A stretch of DNA of 22,279 bases, taken from positions 12,501 to 34,779 of the forward strand of contig JADKCI010000007.1 of NCBI GenBank assembly GCA_016714645.1, read 5' to 3'. Origin of the DNA: Chromatiaceae bacterium. GTDB lineage: Bacteria; Pseudomonadota; Gammaproteobacteria; Chromatiales; Chromatiaceae. This document shows, in pieces, positions 1 through 9,319 of the stretch (the stretch's first letter is position 1; the number at the start of each line of letters is the position of its first letter). The position numbers and the translations under genes are program-made. A model generated the notes under the pieces. It worked only from the letters and a program-made list of their open reading frames with translations. It was not told the DNA's origin and searched no databases.

Positions 1-1590
<1,590 letters not shown>

Positions 1591-1595
1591 CGCTA

Positions 1596-1614
1596 ACACC
1601 CAAGCCTTGGGTGT
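1596..1614 (+). other. hairpin in the 23S-5S spacer
   Basis: ACACCCAAG and CTTGGGTGT form a perfect inverted repeat around one base, realistically a stem of about seven pairs with a five-base loop. It lies just after the 23S 3' end in the 70-base spacer before 5S. No T run follows, so it is more likely an RNA-processing structure than a terminator. This role is inferred. Confidence 0.5.
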
Positions 1615-1661
1615 CCGGTTCCCTGCTTCACCCTCTTGCCCATCGCTCCTTCCCCCCTTTT

Positions 1662-1779
1662 CGCCTGGCGGCCTTCGCGTGCGGGAACCACTCGACCCCT
1701 TCCCGAACTCGACCGTGAAACCGCACCGCGCCGATGATCGTGTGAGAGTACTCATGCTAAAGTAGGTCCCCGCCAGGCG
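1662..1779 (+). rRNA. rrf: 5S ribosomal RNA
   Basis: The terminal helix is exact: CGCCTGGCG at 1662-1670 pairs with CGCCAGGCG at 1771-1779, giving about 118 nt, the normal 5S length. Internal landmarks are CCCTTCCCGAACTC (loop B/helix III region), GTGAAACCGCACCGCGCCGATGAT and AAAGTAGGTCCCCGCC. It follows 23S by about 70 bases and is followed by a terminator, so it closes the rRNA operon. No tRNA gene lies between 5S and the terminator. Confidence 0.97.
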
Positions 1780-1789
1780 CTTTATGCCG

Positions 1790-1828
1790 AACCCAACCTC
1801 CAGTGATGGAGGTTGGGTTTTTGTTTTT
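1790..1828 (+). terminator. rho-independent terminator of the rRNA operon
   Basis: A perfect 13-bp stem (1790-1802 with 1807-1819; arms AACCCAACCTCCA / TGGAGGTTGGGTT) closes a GTGA tetraloop and is followed by TTTTTGTTTTT. It begins 10 bases after the 5S end. It probably also insulates the convergent yihY gene. Confidence 0.96.
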
Positions 1829-1859
1829 CCTGGAACCCATATCGATAGGCAAAATCGCC

Positions 1860-2741
1860 TCATTCGGTAGCAGCAACTTCGCTGAATTCCGGTAGCAGTC
1901 GTTCGTATTCAGCGATCACTTGCGCCCCCAGTAGAATAATGATGCCAATGGCGTCCAAGGCCATCAGCGTAATGACTACCCCCGCCAGCGACCCGTATAC
2001 CACGTTGACCGCCGACAGGTTGGCGAGATACCACACCATCCCGGCGCGGACGCCTTCCCAAAGCAACCCGCAATCACGCCGCCCATCAGCGTGCCGCCAC
2101 GGCAGCCGACCTGCGGGCAGCAACTGGTAAATCAGGGTCAACGCCCCGATCGGACCCAGCAAGCCAAGCGCATACAGCATCCACGCCTGCAAATCACTTA
2201 ATGACCATTGCCAGCCAAATACCTGGATATTGCCGGACATCAGGGTTTGCAGTACGCCAATCGCTACTGTCATCGCCAGTAAGCCAGATCCGAGCAGTAG
2301 CACTGCCAGATAGGGCAATAGCAGCGACATCAACCAGTTTCGACGATAGGCTGCATGGCGGTGGGAAAAAATGACGGTCATGGCGTTTTCCAGCACCCCA
2401 AAAGCGGTTGCGCTGAAAAACAGCAACGTCCCGGCCATCGTCCAACTCAGCACTCGTCGTTGCCCGAGAAATTGGGCGACCTGATTCAGAATCAGCTCCG
2501 ACTCGCCGGGAACCAGTTGTTCCAGATAGTGATGCAGCAGGGCGAGCAGTTGCGCTTCGTTGACCACCTGCGACAGCGCGACCAGCAGGAGGATAACCAG
2601 CGGAACCAGAGCCAGCAGCGCGTAGTAAGCGATGGCGCCGGCCAGCAGAAAGCCCTGGTTGGCTTGAAATCGGCGCAGCATCCGCCCGGCGAAAACCAGC
2701 GGGTGACGCAGTACGAAGCGGGCCGGAGACGAAGAAGGCAT
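1860..2741 (-). CDS. yihY: YihY/BrkB family inner-membrane protein
   Basis: The 293-residue product is mostly hydrophobic, with about six membrane segments (for example AIAYYALLALVPLVILLLVAL near residues 36-56 and the segment ending IIILLGAQVIAEYERLLPE at the C-terminus). The family signatures ANLSAVNVVYGSLAGVVI and LLGAQVIAEYER place it in the YihY/virulence factor BrkB family, a widespread integral membrane family, formerly called RNase BN in error, whose biochemical role is unsettled. Length is normal for the family. The ATG start gives a short basic N-terminus before the first helix. At about 2075-2105 the protein reads RHADGRRDCGLLWEG where the family usually has a hydrophobic stretch like RHALxGGxxAxLLWE. 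That suggests compensating indels. It faces the rRNA operon tail to tail and is divergent from the patatin gene. Confidence 0.9.
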   Translation of the reverse strand: MPSSSPARFVLRHPLVFAGRMLRRFQANQGFLLAGAIAYYALLALVPLVILLLVALSQVVNEAQLLALLHHYLEQLVPGESELILNQVAQFLGQRRVLSWTMAGTLLFFSATAFGVLENAMTVIFSHRHAAYRRNWLMSLLLPYLAVLLLGSGLLAMTVAIGVLQTLMSGNIQVFGWQWSLSDLQAWMLYALGLLGPIGALTLIYQLLPAGRLPWRHADGRRDCGLLWEGVRAGMVWYLANLSAVNVVYGSLAGVVITLMALDAIGIIILLGAQVIAEYERLLPEFSEVAATE

Positions 2742-2766
2742 GGCGGGAGCGCGCTCGCAGTTGGGG

Positions 2767-2801
2767 AAAACCGGACAATCATGCCAAAGTGAACCGGTTT
2801 T
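2767..2801. promoter_or_regulatory. inverted repeat and possible promoter between divergent genes
   Basis: AAAACCGG (2767-2774) and CCGGTTTT (2794-2801) are perfect inverted copies 19 bases apart. The second arm also contains the self-palindrome AACCGGTT. It overlaps TTGACA at 2800-2805, a consensus -35 for the rightward gene, though no good -10 is seen 16-18 bases on. It may be an operator for yihY and/or the patatin gene. Confidence 0.3.
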
Positions 2802-2897
2802 GACATGACATTCAGCGCGACTTTTGGTTAGGTGAAATCGAGATTAACAACCGATCCGGTTCATTTTTCCACTCCCAGCCGCTGTGACGACAACACC

Positions 2898-4379
2898 ATG
2901 AACGCCAATAAAAAAGCTCTGAGACGTTGCGAAGATGCGCTGGCCCAGGCGCTTGATTACGCCGCTTGGAGCGAGGCGGCGCAGGACCATGACCGGTTGA
3001 CTGGCGCGGCCAACTGGAAAGAACAGGCTGAATCACCGGATTATGATTACCGGCTGATTCAGGAACGATTGGCGGAATTACGCGAACTACGCCGCCATGG
3101 CGAGGTGGCCCGGCTGGTGTTTTGTCTGCACGAAGGCTTGCATGGCAATCTTGGCAACATCGCTAATCCGGCGCTGTACACGGGATGCCGATTTGGAACC
3201 AAGCGGTTGTTGACGGATTATCTCGATGAGATCGCGTCCGCGCTGGATTATCTCTGTGAATACGAAACGCCGGTTTTCCCTTTGGCCGACAAGTTGCGGT
3301 TCTTTGAACGCACCGCGCAGAGTTTTGGCCGGTCGGCGCTGATGTTAAGCGGCGGCGCCACTTTGGGCCTGTTTCATTTGGGCGTGATCAAGGCGCTGTG
3401 GTCGGAAGGCTTGTTGCCGCGCGTCGTCTCCGGCTCCAGTTCCGGCTCCATCGTAGCGGCGACCCTGGGCACTCATACCGATGCCGAACTGGCGCGGGTG
3501 TTCGACCCGGCCCTGTTTACCGTAGAGGCTTGGCGCAGTCTGGGCTTAAAGAGCCTGCTCAAGGGCAGCACCTTGATGGACAGTCGGCAGCTGGAGCGCT
3601 GCATTGAGCATAACGTCCATGCGCTGACTTTCGAGGAAGCCTTTGATCGCACCGGACGGATCGTCAGCATTCCGGTCTCGCCGGCCCGGGCGCACCAGCA
3701 TTCGCGGTTGCTGAATTATCTGAGCGCTCCGAATGTGCTGATTCGCCGGGCGACGCTGGCGTCTTGCGCCATTCCAGGCGTGTTTCCAGCGGTGATGCTG
3801 GAGGCGCGGGACTTCAACGGCGTCACCGTTCCCTATATGCCCGGCGATAAGTGGGTGGATGGCACTTTGAACAGCGATTTGCCGATGCTGCGGGTAGCGC
3901 GGATGCACAACGTCAATCATTACATCGTCAGTCAGACCAATCCACACATCGTTCCCTTCCTTGGTGACGCAAAGCCCCGCGAGAAAGGGCTACTGTCGTT
4001 CACCCGCGATATCGTCAGTTCCACTTTTCAGCTTTATCTCAAGCATCTGCTCGACCTGGCCCGGCAGAATGTGGACTCCCATACGCTGGGACTGCTGCTG
4101 GACAAGGCTTATTCGGTGGCTGATCAGAGCTACAGCGGCGACATCACGATCGTGCCGCCGACCTGGCTGAACAACCTGCTGGATATTTTTTCCAATCCAC
4201 GCCCGGAACGGATCGCTGAGTTCATCCTGACCGGCGAGCGGGCAACCTGGCCCAAACTGGAGCGGATCCGCAACGCGACCCGAATCAGTCGCGCCTTTGA
4301 ACACGGCCTGGAGCGGCTGCGGACCCGGCTGGCATTCCCGGTCGCCGCTGATGAACCGGCTGGCCGCACTGCCATCTGA
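2898..4379 (+). CDS. patatin-like phospholipase with N-terminal DUF3336 domain
   Basis: The protein (493 residues from ATG 2898) has a helical DUF3336-type N-terminal domain (about residues 1-130, including NPALYTGCRFGTKRLLTDYL) followed by a patatin domain. Patatin hallmarks are present: the oxyanion-hole motif LSGGATLGLFHLGV starting near residue 150, the nucleophile elbow GSSSGS with Ser181, and the catalytic aspartate in DGTLNSDLP (Asp321). Such enzymes are Ser-Asp acyl hydrolases acting on phospholipids or triacylglycerols. The domain pairing resembles yeast TGL3/4/5 lipases and bacterial homologues. No signal peptide is seen, so it is probably cytoplasmic or peripherally membrane bound. 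A GTG at 2832 would add 22 residues with no sign of domain content. The ATG is preferred, although its ribosome-binding site is weak. The frame is intact. The physiological substrate is not known from sequence. Confidence 0.9.
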   Translation: MNANKKALRRCEDALAQALDYAAWSEAAQDHDRLTGAANWKEQAESPDYDYRLIQERLAELRELRRHGEVARLVFCLHEGLHGNLGNIANPALYTGCRFGTKRLLTDYLDEIASALDYLCEYETPVFPLADKLRFFERTAQSFGRSALMLSGGATLGLFHLGVIKALWSEGLLPRVVSGSSSGSIVAATLGTHTDAELARVFDPALFTVEAWRSLGLKSLLKGSTLMDSRQLERCIEHNVHALTFEEAFDRTGRIVSIPVSPARAHQHSRLLNYLSAPNVLIRRATLASCAIPGVFPAVMLEARDFNGVTVPYMPGDKWVDGTLNSDLPMLRVARMHNVNHYIVSQTNPHIVPFLGDAKPREKGLLSFTRDIVSSTFQLYLKHLLDLARQNVDSHTLGLLLDKAYSVADQSYSGDITIVPPTWLNNLLDIFSNPRPERIAEFILTGERATWPKLERIRNATRISRAFEHGLERLRTRLAFPVAADEPAGRTAI

Positions 4380-4833
4380 ATGTCTTGCAAGTCCACTTCC
4401 TGATGGTTTCCGCCCAGTTCAGCGGATGGGGCGTTGGTATGTGTATTGCCTTGAAATAGCGGAAGTAGCTGGCTGAGTCAGTCTGACGGTCGTTCGCTCA
4501 TATGGGCAAAAAGATGCAATGCTTCCATCTCGCAATAATACCGTGATTGCGCACTTTTATCATATAAGATATTGATTTTTAATTTTATTGTTTTTTGCAA
4601 CTTTTGTTGGCATGAAAATTAACGCAAAAATAATCAAAATCTTACGGGGGTGCGCGCAAAGTCAGATAATAGCTTTATAAACCGGACTATTATTGCGATA
4701 GGCCGGTTTTGAATAAACCGCTTGGAGAGGGCGCTGAACATAGAAATACCTTAAGGTGTGACTGAGAGTTTCTTTATTTTACAACATGTTGAATGACCTT
4801 AAAAGGACTGGACTAACCTATCAAGGTATCACC
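4380..4833. other. AT-rich intergenic region before the LRR gene
   Basis: No convincing gene is seen. The stretch 4540-4680 is strikingly AT-rich compared with its neighbours (runs such as TTTTTAATTTTATTGTTTTTTG). A weak promoter-like pair, TTGGCA (4607-4612) and TAATCA (4631-4636) with an 18-base spacer, could serve the LRR gene, as could GATAAT at 4665-4670. A reading frame open from ATG 4786 is in frame with the LRR gene, but the start at 4834 has the better ribosome-binding site. Confidence 0.5.
4679..4709. other. hairpin upstream of the LRR gene
   Basis: AAACCGG (4679-4685) pairs with CCGGTTT (4703-4709), and CTAT (4687-4690) with ATAG (4698-4701) inside it, separated by a one-base bulge on each side. 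A T follows but no long T run, so termination of the patatin transcript here is possible but weak. It may instead be a leader structure for the LRR gene. Confidence 0.4.
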
Positions 4834-6309
4834 ATGACTGAACTAGCCTTACAACTGATCGCCGAAAATAAGAAAACTCGCGCGCCCTTTCTGGATCTGG
4901 GGCATTGCGGATTGACTGAAGTGCCGGAGGCGCTTGGGGAATTGACATGGCTGGAGGAATTGTCGTTCGCACGGCATTGGTGGGACGGAGAGGCGCCGAA
5001 AGACACCAGAAATAACGGCCCCAGGAACAATATCGCCCACCTTGCGCCCACGGCGGCTCGCAATCCCTTTGCTGGCCTGACGCGGCTCAAGAAGCTTTGG
5101 CTGGACGGTGGTCTTGCTAACCGGACCAACCTGGAAGACCTGTCCCCGCTGGTTGGGCTGGCGGGTTTGCAAACCCTCGACCTCTCGGGCACGAAGGTTA
5201 CCGACCTGTCCCTGCTGGCCGGGTTGACGGGCTTGCAAACGCTCCGCCTCACGGACACCAAGGTCACCGACCTGTCTCCATTGGCCGGGTTGACGGAACT
5301 GCGAGCGCTCAATGTCAACTGGACGCCTGTCGCCGATCTGGCGCCCTTGGCCGGGCTGGCGCGGTTGCAAAGGCTCGGTGCCTGGAGAACGCAGGTCAGC
5401 GACCTGTCCCCGCTGGCCGGGCTGGCCGGGTTGCAATGGCTCAATGTTTCGATGACGCCGGTCGCCGATTTGTCCCCGCTGGCCGGGCTGAGGGGGCTGC
5501 GAAAGCTTGAATTTTCGAGTACCCAGGTTGCCAATTTGTCCCCGCTGGCCGGGTTGGCGAAATTGCAAGAGCTCGATTTCGCGTTTACGCCCGTGGCGGA
5601 TCTGGCGCCCCTGGCCAAATTGACGGAGCTGCGCTGCCTTAATTTCCTCAGGGCAAATGTGTCCGACTTGTCCCCCCTGGCTGGGTTGAAGCACTTGCAG
5701 CGGCTCAATGTCTGCGCCACGCCAGTCACCGACCTGTCCCCGCTGGCCGGGCTGACGGAATTGCAGATGCTCGACAGCTCCAGCACGCCAGTCGCTGACC
5801 TGTCGCCGCTGGCCGGGTTGACGGAACTGCAAGCGCTTAACGTCCAGTGCAAGCATGTGACCGATTTGTCTCCCCTGGCCGGGCTGGTGCGTTTACAAGA
5901 TCTTAGTATTGGGGGTACGGGGGTTACGGACCTGTCCCCGCTATCCGGGCTGACGGAACTGCGGAGACTCAAAGCCGCGCAGACGCCGGTCGCCGATCTG
6001 GCGTCTTTGTCTGGATTGGCGGGATTGCGGCGACTCGATCTCGCCGAGACGCCAGTCACTGATGTGGCCCCTTTGGCCGGGCTGGCGGAACTGCGGTTTC
6101 TCAACCTCAACGAGACGGCGGTCACCGACTTGGCGCCCTTGGCGGCGTTGATAAAAAGCGGCCTCCCCTTGCAGTGGCGCCTGGATGCGTCTGAAGACGG
6201 TATTTATGTCAGAGACTGCCCTCTCACCCATCCACCCGTCGAAATCGCCATGAAGAGCGACAAGGCCGTCCTCGATTTTTTCGAGAAAAAGGGTTGCGGG
6301 CTGGGATGA
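4834..6309 (+). CDS. leucine-rich-repeat protein, ROCO-like but lacking a Roc GTPase domain
   Basis: The protein (491 residues from ATG 4834) starts with a capping segment containing LDLGHCGLTEVPEALGEL. It then has fifteen consecutive 22-residue leucine-rich repeats of the type VTDLSPLAGLTELQxLxxxxT (5128-6117) and part of a sixteenth. The tail reads YVRDCPLTHPPVEIAMKSDKAVLDFF. That matches the pattern 'NPLxxPPxEI...G..AILxYF' commonly seen between LRRs and the Roc GTPase domain of bacterial ROCO proteins, but the gene stops about 10 residues later. It is therefore either a free-standing LRR member of that family or a truncated ROCO. LRRs usually bind proteins; no enzyme domain or signal peptide is visible. 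The start at 4834 is preferred over ATG 4786 because AAGG lies about 9 bases upstream. Flanks on both sides are AT-rich, which hints at acquisition. Confidence 0.88.
   Translation: MTELALQLIAENKKTRAPFLDLGHCGLTEVPEALGELTWLEELSFARHWWDGEAPKDTRNNGPRNNIAHLAPTAARNPFAGLTRLKKLWLDGGLANRTNLEDLSPLVGLAGLQTLDLSGTKVTDLSLLAGLTGLQTLRLTDTKVTDLSPLAGLTELRALNVNWTPVADLAPLAGLARLQRLGAWRTQVSDLSPLAGLAGLQWLNVSMTPVADLSPLAGLRGLRKLEFSSTQVANLSPLAGLAKLQELDFAFTPVADLAPLAKLTELRCLNFLRANVSDLSPLAGLKHLQRLNVCATPVTDLSPLAGLTELQMLDSSSTPVADLSPLAGLTELQALNVQCKHVTDLSPLAGLVRLQDLSIGGTGVTDLSPLSGLTELRRLKAAQTPVADLASLSGLAGLRRLDLAETPVTDVAPLAGLAELRFLNLNETAVTDLAPLAALIKSGLPLQWRLDASEDGIYVRDCPLTHPPVEIAMKSDKAVLDFFEKKGCGLG
5128..6117 (+). repeat. fifteen tandem 66-bp units encoding 22-residue LRRs
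   Basis: The region divides exactly into fifteen 66-bp units (990 bp). The core of each unit, encoding DLSPLAGL, is highly conserved at DNA level (variants of CTGTCCCCGCTGGCCGG), while the ends of the units differ. This points to expansion by unit duplication or recombination. It also creates long artificial reading frames on the reverse strand. Confidence 0.9.
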
Positions 6310-6410
6310 AGCATCGCCAAATCCCAGAAAGAAGCAATGCCCGCTGAGAGACTGTCGAGGAATTGTTCATTGATTTTTCAGAAAAATTTATCTATGGAAC
6401 CGGATGGAAG

Positions 6411-6438
6411 TTGGTTTGGCAAACAAAAAGCCAACCAA
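6411..6438. other. bulged hairpin between the LRR gene and the REC-HPt gene
   Basis: TTGGTTTGGC (6411-6420) can pair with GCCAACCAA (6430-6438) with one bulged T. The 187-base spacer (6310-6496) around it is AT-rich and otherwise empty. No T run follows, so it is not a clear terminator. Confidence 0.35.
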
Positions 6439-6496
6439 AATGCGGTTAAACAATATATAAATCAAATAATTAGTTCTTGTACAATCTGTTAGGAAT

Positions 6497-7625
6497 ATGG
6501 AACATGGCTGGCCGATGAACGACACACTCCGTTCCCCTCCTCCCGGAACCCTGCCCGATTCCAGCCTGGCTGGAATCAGCCTGCTGCTGGCCGAGGATAA
6601 CGAGATCAATCAGATCATTGCTGCCCGGCTGCTGAAAAAAGCGGGAGCGCAGGTCGTGGTGGTCAATCATGGTCGGGAGGCGCTGGAGCGTCTGCCGCTG
6701 GGTCTGGACGGCGAACCGTTTGATCTGGCGCTGCTGGATGTCGAAATGCCGGAACTGGACGGTTGCGAAGCGGCCCGGCGGATCGAGCCGATCCCCGTTT
6801 CGCACCCCGCCGATCATTGCCCTCACCGCACACTCGGCGCTTGAGGACCGGCAACGCTGTCTGGACGCCGGGATGAATGATCAACTCGCCAAACCCATTA
6901 ACCCTGATCGGTTATTCGCCACTTTGCGGCGCTGGCTGCCGCAGTCGCCGGATGCAACGGCGCAACCGCCGACCGTGGCCTTAACCGCTGAATCTGCATC
7001 GGCGCTGCCGGAGTTGACCGGTCTGCTGGATACCGTCGCCGGCCTGAAACGGGCGGGCGGCGATCACACGCTATACCGCAGCCTGCTGGCTAGATACGCT
7101 GCCGGACAGTCCGATGCGCCGGCGCAGATTCAAGCCGCGCTGATCGCGGGCGATCTGGCGATGGCTGAACGGCTGGCGCATACCCTGAAAGGCGTGTCGG
7201 GCGCCATCGGCGCAATAACGGTTCAAGGGTTGGCCGCCACTCTGGAACAGGCGTTGCGGCAACGAGCCGGATGGGCGGGAGTCGATCCGTTGCTGGTCCA
7301 AACCGGGGCTGCGCTGGCCGAACTCATCGCCGCGCTGCAAGCGGCTTCGTTGACTGAACCGGCCCTGGCGGTGGCAGCGGTGGACCCGGCGGCGCTGGCG
7401 TCGATCCTGAAGCGGCTCGAAGTCTTGCTGCGTGATGATGATACTGAAGCGGTCGATTATTTGGCCGACCACCGGCAAACCCTGGCAGGGGCTTTGCCGG
7501 AAGCATCGTTCGCTGCGCTGGTTCAGGCGGTGGCGAATTATGATTTTGCTGAGGCGCTGCGCCGTCTCGGTACATTCAACCTCCTGGAGGCAGGCGGTCC
7601 TGATTGTGGACGATGTCCCGGATAA
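6497..7625 (+). pseudogene. REC-HPt phosphorelay protein, frameshifted (possible tail of a hybrid kinase)
   Basis: A receiver domain begins at LLLAEDNEINQIIAARLLKKAG, carries the phospho-acceptor aspartate in LALLDVEMPELDG, and after a frame change near 6785-6800 continues with PIIALTAHSALEDRQRCLDAGMND and the conserved lysine of LAKPINPDRL. It is followed by a histidine phosphotransfer domain with AERLAHTLKGVSGAIGA, whose histidine is the phosphate site. This REC-HPt order is typical of the C-terminus of hybrid sensor kinases. Here no kinase core precedes it: the upstream 187 bases are non-coding, so it is either a stand-alone relay or an N-terminally lost kinase. The start is uncertain (ATG 6497 or 6515). 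It runs without a gap into the next REC-HD-GYP sequence, so the two may have been one fused protein. Confidence 0.7.
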
Positions 7626-8552
7626 CATCGCCCTGTTGAGCGCCTTGCTCAAAGATCGCTACCGGACCCGGGCCGCAACCAGCGGCCAGCGCGCCCTGGA
7701 CATTGCCGCCGCCGATCCATTGCCGGACATGATCCTGCTCGACATCATGATGCCGAAGGCCGGGACTATCGTCCACGATCATGCTGGCCCGGATTGAAAC
7801 CCACTCGGCAATGCCCAGGCGGCTGAAGGCTAGACGCCTTCCTGGAAGGTGCAACAGCGCACCCGAAATCGTCAATCACGCGATGGCCTCGCTGCGGAGG
7901 CCCGCGACAGCGAGACCGGCAACCATATCCGCCGCACCAGCACTATGTCCGGGCGCTGGCCAAACCCCAGCGCACGCGCTTTGCGTGCTTTGAGCGAGAG
8001 ACGATTGAACTGCTGTTCAAGTCTGCGCCGCTGCATGACATCGGCAAGATCGGCATTCCGACCGGATTCTGCCGGCCGGGCCGGTTTACCAGTGAAGAAT
8101 TCGAGATCATGAAGACCCACACCACGCTGGGCCGTGACGCAATCCTGGTGGCTGAACAGCATCTGGGGGTCAGCAATTCGTTTTTGCGCATCGCCCGCGA
8201 GATCGCCTACTCCCATCAGGAAAAGTGGGACGGCAGCGGCTATCCGCAGGCGCTGGCGGGGGACGATATTCCCATTGCGGCCCGGCTGATGGCGGTCGCG
8301 GATGTGTATGACGCCCTGATCAGCCGGCGGGTTTACAAACCGGACATGCCCCACCAGCAAGCGGTGACCATCATCATGCAAGGCAAGGGCAGTCATTTCG
8401 ACCCGGATATCGCCGATGCTTTCCTGGACATCGCCGATGAATTCCAGGCCATTGCCCGGCGGTTTGCCGATGATCCGCAGATGATGCAGGACAAGTTGCG
8501 GCGGCTTGAGGCGGCGCTGGTTGAAGAGACCATCGTGCTGGGCGGCGCTTAG
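7590..8552 (+). pseudogene. REC-HD-GYP (RpfG-like) response regulator, frameshifted and internally deleted
   Basis: A second receiver starts at AVLIVDDVPDNIALLSALL and reaches its phospho-acceptor segment MILLDIMMPK at about 7756. The sequence then jumps to IMLARIETH, which normally lies near the end of a receiver. Roughly 50 residues are missing as well as the frame being changed. Pieces of an HD-GYP domain follow in different frames: SETGNHIRRT, the HD motif LHDIGKIGIP (about 8030-8060), then one intact frame from about 8109 with HTTLGRDAI, the GYP motif HQEKWDGSGYP, and ADVYDALISRRVYK. HD-GYP proteins of this kind hydrolyse cyclic di-GMP under receiver control. The stop TAG (8550-8552) overlaps the convergent pgeF stop by four bases. 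As written the gene cannot make the whole protein. Confidence 0.75.
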
Positions 8553-9319
8553 GACGGTGAAGCCCCTGACTCCAGCCAGATCAAACTCGCCATTCGTCCG
8601 GTGCGCTGCTCGCGGCGATAGGAAAAGAACCGCGCCGGGTCGCTGAAAGTGCAGCAATCCCCGCCATAAATCCCGTTCACGCCGAGGCGCTGCAATTGCC
8701 GCCGCGCCAGTTGGTAAAGATTGGCCAACCAGCGCCCGGTTAATGAACGCCGGAAACAATCCGCATTGCCCGCATCCAGCCCCAGAAACTCGGCGCGAAC
8801 TTCCTCCCCGACTTCAAAAGCGTCCGGGCCAATTGCGGGTCCCAGCCAGACCAGCAGTTGACCGGCGGAAATCCCCAGTGACGCCACCGTCGCCGCAATT
8901 ACTCCCCCCGCCAGCCCGCGCCAGCCGGCATGAGCCGCCGCCACCGCCGTTCCCGCCCGATCGCAAAACAGCACCGGCAGGCAATCGGCGGTCATCACCA
9001 CGCAGGGCCGGCCCGGTTGCCGGGTCCAGGCCGCGTCAGCGGCGACAGGCGCACTGACCGTTTCGGCGGCGACCACGGTAATGCCGTGAACCTGCTCCAG
9101 CCAGGCCGGCTCTCCCGGCCAGCCCGCCACGGCTGCCAGTCGCCGGCGATTTTCGGCCACGTTAGCCGGATCATCGCCAACGTGTCCGGCCAGATTCAGA
9201 CCATCATAGGGCGGCGGACTGATCCCGCCCCGGCGAGTCGCGCTGACCGCCCGCACCGCTGCCGGGGCCGGCCAGTCGGGGAAAATCAGATGTTCCGGGC
9301 GCAGCTCATTCAAGTCCAT
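8549..9319 (-). CDS. pgeF: purine nucleoside phosphorylase / laccase-domain protein (YfiH, PgeF)
   Basis: The 256-residue protein belongs to the YfiH/DUF152 'multicopper polyphenol oxidase (laccase)' family. Members have been reported to act on purine nucleosides and, in E. coli, to remove misincorporated peptides from cell-wall precursors. The metal-binding triad is visible: His78 in LEQVHG, Cys113 in MTADCLPVLFCD and His130 in AAAHAGWRG, plus the C-terminal GGDCCTFSDPARFFSYRR. The reading frame extends further upstream, but ATG 9319 is chosen because GAGG lies nine bases before it and because it begins the family-like MDLNELRPEHLIFPDW. This start overlaps the 3' end of rluD by 14 bases, implying translational coupling in an rluD-pgeF operon, as in many gammaproteobacteria. 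The frame is intact. Confidence 0.93.
   Translation of the reverse strand: MDLNELRPEHLIFPDWPAPAAVRAVSATRRGGISPPPYDGLNLAGHVGDDPANVAENRRRLAAVAGWPGEPAWLEQVHGITVVAAETVSAPVAADAAWTRQPGRPCVVMTADCLPVLFCDRAGTAVAAAHAGWRGLAGGVIAATVASLGISAGQLLVWLGPAIGPDAFEVGEEVRAEFLGLDAGNADCFRRSLTGRWLANLYQLARRQLQRLGVNGIYGGDCCTFSDPARFFSYRREQRTGRMASLIWLESGASPS

Noticed and set aside
5128..6117. CRISPR or other non-coding tandem array
   Set aside because: The units are exact multiples of three, stay in one frame and encode canonical leucine-rich repeats.
4821..6125. Long leftward open frames (up to 434 codons) opposite the LRR gene
   Set aside because: They result from the 66-bp periodicity of the forward repeats. The products are repetitive, rich in Ser, Arg and Gln, and lack any family motif.
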